Positions 11,492 through 17,450 of a stretch of DNA of 17,450 bases are shown piece by piece (position 1 is the first letter of the stretch; each line of letters begins with the position of its first letter). The notes beneath the pieces were generated by a model, which saw only the letters and a program-made list of their open reading frames with translations, did not search any database and was not told the origin of the DNA. The stretch comes from Candidatus Bruticola papionis (GTDB taxonomy: Bacteria > Vulcanimicrobiota > Xenobia > Xenobiales > Xenobiaceae), in assembly GCA_002407045.1 (NCBI GenBank), contig DHKB01000026.1:1-17450 (forward strand), given 5' to 3'. Both the position numbers and the translations under genes were made by a program.

Positions 11492-13672
11492 GTGAGCATA
11501 GAACAGAAAAATACCGTTTCCGAAGAAAATACTTTTGTCGATTCTAAAGACAGTGCGATGCTTTTCTCTCAAGGAGAAGAGTGTTTGCTTAGTGGACATT
11601 TTGCCGAGGCTGTCTCCCTTTTTAAGCAAGTTGTAGCTTGTGGAGATAAATCGGGACCCTTACAATTTAATCTGGGCTTGGCTTATGTTCTCAGTGGCAA
11701 AATCGATTATGGCGTGGAAGCGTTAGGCAAAACCGTTGATGAAGATGGAGATCTAGACTTGAATTTAGTCAGGTTAGCCAATCCAAAGTTGACGGCGCAA
11801 GTTGCTGATTCGTTAAAAAGAGCTGCTGAAGATAGTACCGATTTGAACTTTATAATTAAAGCTGCGGCAGCTTTTTTGGTCTTGAATCGCTTCCCTGAAG
11901 CGCAATCCGCTTTGGGCGAGCTTGGTGAGCAAGATAATTTATTGCCACAACTTTTTTTGTGGCGTAGTCTTATTTTTGACAAATTTGGCCAATATTCAGA
12001 GGCTTGCCAAGCTGCAGAAAGATATTGCTCCCGCCATAAAGATGATGCCTATGGCTTTTATGCTTTAGGTTTGGCCCATTTCCATTTGAAAGATACGGCT
12101 AAAGCCATAGAGGCTTACCGTCAGGCTTTGGGAGTTGTTCCTGGTCATATTAAAGCCAGCTTGCGTTTAGCCCAGGCTTATATGTTGGCTGAGCAATATT
12201 CGCAAGTTGAAACCATTTTGCGCGGGTTATTGGAAAGCCATCCAGTTTGTATAGAAGCTTATTTCGGTTTAGGCAAATGTTTAGAGAAGCAATATCGCTT
12301 AGATGAAGCTGCCGATTATTTGTCCAAAGCTGCCGATCTCACTCCTGAAGCTGCCGAATATCAGTTGGCAGCCGGTCAAGTATTAAAAGGTCTGGGCCAG
12401 AATGCCAGGGCCCTAGATTACCTACGCAAAGCTGCTGCTCTTTGCCCCGATGAAAGCGAAGTTCATTATTGCCTGGGCAGTGTGCTTAGTTCTTTAGAGC
12501 GTTTTTCTGAGGCTGCGGCCGAGTTGGAAAAGGCTTCTAAGCTCGATCCTCGCAGTAGCTACACTTTTTACGCCTTAGGTGTAGCCTACGCCAGGCTCAA
12601 TCATTTTGATAAAGCTATTGCTGCCTTTAGTCAAGCTCTGGAACTAAATTCCAAAGCTCAGGAAGTTCATTATGAAATAGGTGTCCTTCACTATAGAAGC
12701 GCCTCCTATGAAGAAGCTATCAAAGAACTTGAAGTCTATAGCAAGTCCTCACCTTTGGACAGCCGCCCTCGTTATTACATTGGGTTAAGTTATAGGGCTT
12801 TGGGCCATCTCAAAGAGGCTGAGCAATTGTTGCTTGAAGCTATGAAAGATAGCGTTAGTCAAGAACAGCAAATTTACTTTGATAGTGCTGATTCTTTGCA
12901 AAAAGGTCAAACTTCGGCATCTTTACACAGTCTAGCTGAAGCTGCGTTGCGCGATTTGCCCGATCGTAAGAGCGATTTCTTTGAAGCTTCTATGTTGCAA
13001 TTTTTCGGAACTAAGGCAGTGCGTTTACATCAAACGGTGCAAGAAGAGCGAGAATATAGCAGCAATGTTGAAGATAGCCTCTTCCAGTTTATGAGTTCGC
13101 TTTCTGCTCTAACTGATTTACGCGATGCCTACTGTCAGTCTCACTCTCAGCGAGTAGCTGCTATTGCCGACATTTTGTCCGAAGCTTTCGAAGTAGGGGA
13201 AGAACTTAAAAATGGCATTCATGTGGGGGCTTGTTTGCACGATTGTGGCAAAATGGCTTTGCCTGATATGGCTATGTATTACGTGGACAATACTGATAAC
13301 GACGCAGACGTTAAAGAGTGCAACGAACTTTATAAACAACACACACTTTTAGGTTATGAGAATTTTTCTGCTATGCCTTTCCCTGATGGGGTGCTGGATG
13401 CTATCCAAGACCATCACGAGGCGTGGGATGGTAGCGGTTTTCCTGTCGGCTTAAAAGGAGAGGCTATCCCCTTAGCTGCTCAAATTGTTGGTTTGGCCGA
13501 TTATTATGAGCGCTTACTTACTAAGGGAGGAAATCAGGGAACCTACACCAAGGAAGCAGCTTTGCAACTAGTTAAAGATGGGACCGATAAGCTTTTTAAT
13601 CCTGAGTTGGTAAAACACTTTGAATTAGAGTTCAGCAAGATTAACGCTAAACTTGAGTCGTTGTCTGATTAG
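11492..13672 (+). CDS. TPR-repeat protein with C-terminal HD-GYP phosphodiesterase domain
   Basis: 726 residues. Eight consecutive 34-residue TPRs run from 185 to about 456 (for example DAYGFYALGLAHFHL, SSYTFYALGVAYARL, DSRPRYYIGLSYRAL), with degenerate repeats before them from about 24. A linker (457-535) leads to an HD-GYP domain (536-715): His551, the His583-Asp584 pair in GACLHDCGK, His617, HHEAWDGSGFP (641-651) and Asp670. The metal ligands are in place, but GYP reads GFP and the usual DALT segment reads DYYER. HD-GYP enzymes hydrolyse cyclic di-GMP; whether this variant does is unproven. No signal peptide or membrane span, so a cytosolic protein probably targeted by the TPRs. The GTG start is fixed by an in-frame TAG directly before it; there is no Shine-Dalgarno, and the promoter suggests a leaderless message. 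Its stop overlaps that of the convergent methyltransferase by four bases. Confidence 0.9.
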   Translation: MSIEQKNTVSEENTFVDSKDSAMLFSQGEECLLSGHFAEAVSLFKQVVACGDKSGPLQFNLGLAYVLSGKIDYGVEALGKTVDEDGDLDLNLVRLANPKLTAQVADSLKRAAEDSTDLNFIIKAAAAFLVLNRFPEAQSALGELGEQDNLLPQLFLWRSLIFDKFGQYSEACQAAERYCSRHKDDAYGFYALGLAHFHLKDTAKAIEAYRQALGVVPGHIKASLRLAQAYMLAEQYSQVETILRGLLESHPVCIEAYFGLGKCLEKQYRLDEAADYLSKAADLTPEAAEYQLAAGQVLKGLGQNARALDYLRKAAALCPDESEVHYCLGSVLSSLERFSEAAAELEKASKLDPRSSYTFYALGVAYARLNHFDKAIAAFSQALELNSKAQEVHYEIGVLHYRSASYEEAIKELEVYSKSSPLDSRPRYYIGLSYRALGHLKEAEQLLLEAMKDSVSQEQQIYFDSADSLQKGQTSASLHSLAEAALRDLPDRKSDFFEASMLQFFGTKAVRLHQTVQEEREYSSNVEDSLFQFMSSLSALTDLRDAYCQSHSQRVAAIADILSEAFEVGEELKNGIHVGACLHDCGKMALPDMAMYYVDNTDNDADVKECNELYKQHTLLGYENFSAMPFPDGVLDAIQDHHEAWDGSGFPVGLKGEAIPLAAQIVGLADYYERLLTKGGNQGTYTKEAALQLVKDGTDKLFNPELVKHFELEFSKINAKLESLSD

Positions 13673-14370
13673 TCACCAATTCTATGGTAGATATACACGG
13701 TCGCTTCGTCCCAAGTAAATGGATAGACCAAGCGATCGCATATCTCCCATCCGGGATAGCTCAGCTCTCGGCTGACGCTTATTACTTTCGCTCCTCGTGG
13801 GGCGTAGCGTAGCAAATTCTTTTGCAAAGCTGCCCAAGTTTTGCTGTCTAGACACACTGAGGTTAAAAAGTAAATGTCGGCAGCAGGCAATTTGTGATGA
13901 CTAAAGTCAGCTTCTGCGAAGCTGACTTTATTTTTTAAACCTAGTAAACTAACAGCTCGTTGCCCTCGTTTTATATAATCGGCCACTATGTCTATGCCCA
14001 CAGCTTCCGAGTCGAAGGCCAGGGCTGCCGTTAAAGGAACTACTCCGCGTCCACAGCCTAAATCGACTACTTTTGTTCGCTTTGAAGCACCGACCAATTT
14101 TAGCAATGCGTAAGCTGTGCCTGGCAAAGTCTCTCCGTAAGTTAGGTCGCCGCAATCGTCCGGCAAGTTGTGGCCGTTTTGCAACATTTGTGGAGCATGT
14201 TGCTTAAAATATCGCAAAACGGCCGCGTTAGGCGAGCTGCCCAGCCAACTAAGCATGAGCGACAAGCGCAGCTTATACCACCAAAGACAGCCTCCGTAAA
14301 GGAAAAACTCGCGTATAGTTTGCTTTATAATCCAAAATATGTTTTCGAAAGCAATAAGCAGTAATTCCAT
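13669..14370 (-). CDS. Class I SAM-dependent methyltransferase with hydrophobic N-terminus
   Basis: 233 residues. The Rossmann-fold methyltransferase core is clear: motif I VVDLGCGRG (101-109), the acidic residue of motif II in VGIDIV (124-129), AEADF (152-156), and ADIYFLTSVCLDSKTW (164-179) with GAKVISVS (193-200). YGETLPGTAYALL (78-90) before motif I, together with GAKVIS, recalls the DOT1-like arrangement, so transfer to a protein or lipid amine is conceivable; the substrate is unknown. Residues 1-45 are rich in Leu, Ile, Phe and Trp (MELLLIAFENIFWIIKQTIR...) and may dip into or span the membrane. There is no Shine-Dalgarno before the ATG, but no better start keeps the open frame. It lies 104 bp after proA on the same strand and may share its transcript. 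It converges on the HD-GYP gene with a 4-bp overlap of stop codons and no terminator between. Confidence 0.85.
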   Translation of the reverse strand: MELLLIAFENIFWIIKQTIREFFLYGGCLWWYKLRLSLMLSWLGSSPNAAVLRYFKQHAPQMLQNGHNLPDDCGDLTYGETLPGTAYALLKLVGASKRTKVVDLGCGRGVVPLTAALAFDSEAVGIDIVADYIKRGQRAVSLLGLKNKVSFAEADFSHHKLPAADIYFLTSVCLDSKTWAALQKNLLRYAPRGAKVISVSRELSYPGWEICDRLVYPFTWDEATVYIYHRIGD

Positions 14371-14474
14371 TTTTAGTTTATCATTGGGCTGTTGCCAGCA
14401 GGAAATGTTGCAAAAAAGTATTACCCAGCTGAAATATTAGTGCGTTTGCATCATGAGAGCTCACAGCTCCAAAA

Positions 14475-15716
14475 TTAGCGAATTTGGCCTTCGCCTTCGA
14501 TAAGATATTTATTGGTAGTTAAAGCTTCTAAGCCGAGCGGGCCGCGAGCGTGAAGCTTTTGGGTAGATATGCCGATTTCGGCACCAAAGCCAAACTCGCC
14601 ACCGTCGGTAAAGCGAGTAGAAGCATTGACATAAATTGCACAGGAGGTAATGCGCTGCTGGAATTGTTTGGCTGCTTTCCAGTCTTCGGTGACGATCGCT
14701 TCGGAATGGCCGGAAGAATGGGCGTTGATGTGATTGATGGCTTCATCTATACCATCGACAATTTTGACCGCTATATCTAAGCTAAGATACTCTTTATCCC
14801 AATCTTCTTCAGTTGCGGCCACTGCCTTATCAGTCAAAGCGCATACTTCGGGGGAACCGTGTAAAGTTACCTCAGCCATATCGTCATTTTCGGCCATTTT
14901 TTGTAAGAATTGTGGGGCAACTTCGGAGTCGATAAGCAAAGTTTCCAAGGCATTGCAAACGCCGGGACGTTGAGTTTTGCCGTTAATTAAAATATTGAGA
15001 GCCATATCTAAATTGGCACTTTTGTGTACGTAAAGGTGGCAATTGCCCACACCGGTTTCGATAACTGGCACGGTGGATATTTCTTTAACTCGACTGATTA
15101 AACTGTGACCACCGCGGGGAATAATGCAATCAATTAGACCATTCATTTTGGCCAGTTCTTCGACAGCTTGGCGGCCTTCGTTCTCTACTGGAATGATAAA
15201 ATCGGGATCTAAGCCGCAATCACTAAGGGCTTGGCGCATACTGCGAGCTAACACTTTATTAGATTCGGCGGCATGGGAAGAACCGCGCAATAGACAAGCA
15301 TTGCCAGATTTTAAGCAAAGCACGGCTGAATCTACGGTAACATTGGGGCGGGCTTCGTAGATCATGGCAATAACGCCCAAAGGCACTTGAACTTTACGTA
15401 TACAAAGGCCGTTAGGGCGAGTCCAACCAATCTCGCGTCCAACAGGATCGTCGAGTTGAGCTACTTTTAGTACGCTGTCTGCTAAGGCTAAAATACGGGC
15501 TGAAGTGAGGCTGAGTCTATCTAAAAAAGCGGGTGTAGCTCCGTCTTGGGCGGCTTTGGCCACATCTTTTTTATTGGCTTCCAAAATTTGCTCTTGATCA
15601 GTCAGAAGCTGTCCAGCAATTTTCTCTAAAGCTTGATTTTTTTCTCCAGTCTTTAAATTGGCTAAAGTGAAAGAAGCTTCTCTGGCCCTTTGGGCTAATT
15701 CGCGTACTGTATTCAT
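14475..15716 (-). CDS. proA: Gamma-glutamyl phosphate reductase
   Basis: 413 residues, the usual length. It reduces gamma-glutamyl phosphate with NADPH to glutamate semialdehyde, the second step of proline synthesis, in the cytosol. It belongs to the aldehyde dehydrogenase superfamily. Visible signatures: VPLGVIAMIYEARPNVTVD (111-129), CLKSGNACLLRGSSHA (134-149), IIPRGGHSLI (198-207), the catalytic Cys254 in GKTQRPGVCNALET, and the C-terminal FGFGAEIGISTQKLHARGPLGL (375-396) unique to ProA. The ATG is preceded by AAGG about 11 nt upstream. No proB is adjacent, so the pathway genes are split. It is divergent from the ABC-F gene across 175 bp and possibly co-transcribed with the downstream methyltransferase. 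Confidence 0.97.
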   Translation of the reverse strand: MNTVRELAQRAREASFTLANLKTGEKNQALEKIAGQLLTDQEQILEANKKDVAKAAQDGATPAFLDRLSLTSARILALADSVLKVAQLDDPVGREIGWTRPNGLCIRKVQVPLGVIAMIYEARPNVTVDSAVLCLKSGNACLLRGSSHAAESNKVLARSMRQALSDCGLDPDFIIPVENEGRQAVEELAKMNGLIDCIIPRGGHSLISRVKEISTVPVIETGVGNCHLYVHKSANLDMALNILINGKTQRPGVCNALETLLIDSEVAPQFLQKMAENDDMAEVTLHGSPEVCALTDKAVAATEEDWDKEYLSLDIAVKIVDGIDEAINHINAHSSGHSEAIVTEDWKAAKQFQQRITSCAIYVNASTRFTDGGEFGFGAEIGISTQKLHARGPLGLEALTTNKYLIEGEGQIR

Positions 15717-15774
15717 ATTGCTAACTACCTTAAAAATTGTTTATCGAAATCGGCTTGGAACTACGCCCCCAATA

Positions 15775-15787
15775 TCGGTCCAACCGA
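15775..15787. promoter_or_regulatory. 13-bp palindrome in the proA / ABC-F divergent gap
   Basis: TCGGT-CCA-ACCGA, a perfect 5-bp inverted repeat with a 3-nt spacer, near the middle of the 175-bp divergent region. It could be an operator acting on either gene or chance; no neighbouring regulator gene points to a ligand. Confidence 0.25.
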
Positions 15788-15856
15788 ACTAAAAATAAGC
15801 ATGAAAATCTTTTAGCGGCTCCTTTTCTCTTCCTGCCTGGTTTGGACTGCCCTTAT

Positions 15857-15884
15857 TTGTTCTCCACACGGTTTGTGTTATTAT
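15857..15884 (+). promoter_or_regulatory. Promoter of the ABC-F gene
   Basis: TTGTTC (15857-15862), a 16-nt spacer and TATTAT (15879-15884). The -10 ends 7 nt before the GTG at 15892, which would put the start of transcription at the start codon. The -35 is weak. Confidence 0.45.
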
Positions 15885-15891
15885 CAACGGC

Positions 15892-17450
15892 GTGATTCAC
15901 GTAGTAAATTTAAACAAATCTTTTGGCGCTCATGTTATTTTAGACGACGTCAGTTTCGCTGTGGCGCCCGGCGAAAAAGTCGCTTTAGTAGGCCGCAATG
16001 GTTGCGGTAAAACCACTTTATTACATATTATCTGTGGCACTGAGCCTTATGATAGCGGCTCTATTATTCTGGGCCCTTCTTGCCAAGTAGGCTATTTAGG
16101 ACAGGAAGGCCAGCTTAATCACAGTTTGACCCTCTATCAAGAGATGGAGCAAGTCTTTGCCGATGTCAAAGTGCTTGAAGCTGAAGTGCGCTCTCTGGAA
16201 GAACAAATGGCCAAATTGGGCGACTCTAGCGATCCCGCTGATGCTGAACGGTTGCAATCTGTACTCAATCGCTACGGGCGTTGTCGTATGCGTTTGGAAC
16301 ATAGTGAGCCTGAACTTATTGATGCCAAAATTCGCAGTACTTTGCACGGTTTGGGCTTTACTGATGGCGATATGGATCGTTTGACTTCTGAATTTAGTGG
16401 TGGCTGGCAAATGCGCGGTTCTATGGCCAAATTGCTTTTGCGCGATCCCGACTTATTGCTTTTGGACGAGCCTACCAACCATTTAGATATTTATGCGGCT
16501 GAGTGGCTGGAAGATTATATCCGCAAAAGTTCAGCTACAGTTATTTTAGTCTCTCACGACCGCTATTTTATGGATCATTGCATAAACCGCGTTTTGGAGT
16601 TGCGCAATACTAAAATTAGCGAATATGCTGGCAACTATAGCTTCTATGTGGAAGAACGTGAACGCCGCCGCGAACAACAGGAAGCCGCCTACCAAAATCA
16701 GCAAAAGAAGCTGAAGCAGGAAATGCGTTTTGTGGAGCGTTTCCGCTACAAAGCTACTTTAGCTACTCGTGTGCAAAGTCGCATAAAACTTATCGAGAAG
16801 CGAGATTTAATTGAGGCTCCTGACAAAGACCAGCGCTCTTTGAAGGCTCAATTCGCTGCGGCTTCAGCTTCTGGACAATCAGTACTTTCCGTGAAAAATG
16901 TTTACAAAGCTTACGGTCAGCGCCAAGTTCTTACAGGCTTAAGTTTGGAAGTGCAACGCGGCGAAAGAATGGCTTTAGTAGGTGGCAACGGCGTAGGTAA
17001 ATCCACGCTTTTGCGCTTATTGGCCGGTTTGGAAGAACCAGACAGTGGCAAAATAAAAGCTGGCTACAAGTTGGAGCCTGTTTACTATGCCCAGCATCAA
17101 GCCGAGTCGTTGGATATGAATCGCACCATCTTGGAAGAAGTATATTCCGTTTGCGGTTTTGATGTCGATCAAACAAGAGTGCGCACCATATTGGGCTGTT
17201 TGCTTTTCGAAGGTGATGACGTCAACAAGGAAATTTCTGTATTGAGTGGAGGAGAGCGCAGCCGTGTAGCTTTGGCACGCTGCATTTTGCAACCCTCTAA
17301 CTTGTTGCTTTTAGACGAGCCTACCAACCATCTGGATATTGAATCGCGTCAGGCTTTGCTTAACGCTTTGCAAGATTATCCTGGTACCGTCATGATCGTT
17401 ACTCACGATCGCTTCTTTATGAATGAATTAGCTGATGTCGTGGTAGAAAT
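15892..17450 (+). CDS. ABC-F family ATPase (3' end outside window)
   Basis: 519 codons are visible; the frame runs off the window without a stop. Two ABC domains without membrane segments: first, Walker A GRNGCGKT (34-41), signature FSGGWQMR (168-175), Walker B LLLLDEPTNHLDI (188-200) and switch His in SHDR (221-224); then a charged helical linker (about 240-325, EERERRREQQEAAYQNQQKK) of the kind that contacts P-site tRNA; second, Walker A GGNGVGKS (364-371), signature LSGGERSR (451-458), LLLLDEPTNHLDI (471-483) and THDR (504-507). ABC-F proteins bind the ribosome and relieve stalled translation or confer antibiotic protection; the FSGGWQMR form and linker resemble the housekeeping Uup/YheS-like groups, though the subgroup is not certain. 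The GTG start gives the family's MIxVxNLxKSFG opening. It has no Shine-Dalgarno, and the -10 box suggests leaderless translation. Confidence 0.93.
   Translation, partial: MIHVVNLNKSFGAHVILDDVSFAVAPGEKVALVGRNGCGKTTLLHIICGTEPYDSGSIILGPSCQVGYLGQEGQLNHSLTLYQEMEQVFADVKVLEAEVRSLEEQMAKLGDSSDPADAERLQSVLNRYGRCRMRLEHSEPELIDAKIRSTLHGLGFTDGDMDRLTSEFSGGWQMRGSMAKLLLRDPDLLLLDEPTNHLDIYAAEWLEDYIRKSSATVILVSHDRYFMDHCINRVLELRNTKISEYAGNYSFYVEERERRREQQEAAYQNQQKKLKQEMRFVERFRYKATLATRVQSRIKLIEKRDLIEAPDKDQRSLKAQFAAASASGQSVLSVKNVYKAYGQRQVLTGLSLEVQRGERMALVGGNGVGKSTLLRLLAGLEEPDSGKIKAGYKLEPVYYAQHQAESLDMNRTILEEVYSVCGFDVDQTRVRTILGCLLFEGDDVNKEISVLSGGERSRVALARCILQPSNLLLLDEPTNHLDIESRQALLNALQDYPGTVMIVTHDRFFMNELADVVVE

Noticed and set aside
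14457..14469. Hairpin GAGCT-CAC-AGCTC after proA as a terminator
   Set aside because: Only 5 bp and no U-tract on the minus strand; it does not support termination.
16465..17331. Identical 18-bp direct repeat (GACGAGCCTACCAACCAT) at 16465 and 17314
   Set aside because: It encodes the Walker B/DEPTNH segment of the two ABC domains of one protein, as expected from the internal duplication; not a mobile or recombination repeat.

Overview
The window carries eleven protein genes of a diderm bacterium, the first and last cut by the window edges. Diderm status is inferred from a secreted LolA-like lipoprotein-carrier protein and an O-antigen-ligase-type membrane protein. Base composition is moderate. 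Many genes have GTG starts, and TPR, zinc-ribbon and FHA proteins are prominent. This recalls the non-photosynthetic relatives of Cyanobacteria (Vampirovibrionia/Obscuribacterales style), but no marker here proves it and the placement is tentative.

Layout. 1-2668 (+): the C-terminal end of an FHA-domain protein, a long-chain acyl-CoA synthetase, and a 91-residue protein resembling the propeptide/inhibitor I9 of subtilisin-type proteases, closed by a GC-rich hairpin. 2790-4139 (+): glycyl-tRNA synthetase of the single-chain type, facing a LolA-like secreted protein (5081-4281, -), with a 15-bp bidirectional terminator between them. 5286-5795 (+): a zinc-ribbon protein with a TTCGAA-type palindrome in front. 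A second bidirectional terminator separates it from a minus-strand cluster read from 10945 down to 5884: an Acg-type nitroreductase, an O-antigen ligase with a TPR tail, and a benzoate-CoA-ligase-like AMP-dependent enzyme. A 546-bp intergenic region follows. 11492-13672 (+) is a TPR protein ending in an HD-GYP phosphodiesterase domain; its stop codon overlaps that of a convergent SAM methyltransferase (14370-13669, -), which lies downstream of proA (15716-14475, -). The window ends in a plus-strand ABC-F ATPase, divergent from proA.

How the genes fit together. The window mixes housekeeping functions (GlyRS, ProA, ABC-F) with envelope and lipid functions (acyl-CoA synthetase, LolA-like carrier, O-antigen ligase, second CoA ligase) and signalling (FHA, HD-GYP). 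The O-antigen ligase and the benzoate-CoA-ligase-like gene are 57 bp apart on one strand and probably co-transcribed.

Most notable non-coding signals: (1) an attenuator-like leader in front of the O-antigen ligase, made of an eight-codon mini-ORF with a ribosome-binding site, then a long hairpin whose stem closes fully only on the minus-strand RNA (U-G wobble), then a U-rich tract 20-26 nt before the start codon; (2) two genes (TPR-HD-GYP and ABC-F) with a -10 box six to seven nt before a GTG start and no Shine-Dalgarno, as expected of leaderless mRNAs. No CRISPR array, insertion sequence, tRNA or rRNA was recognised.
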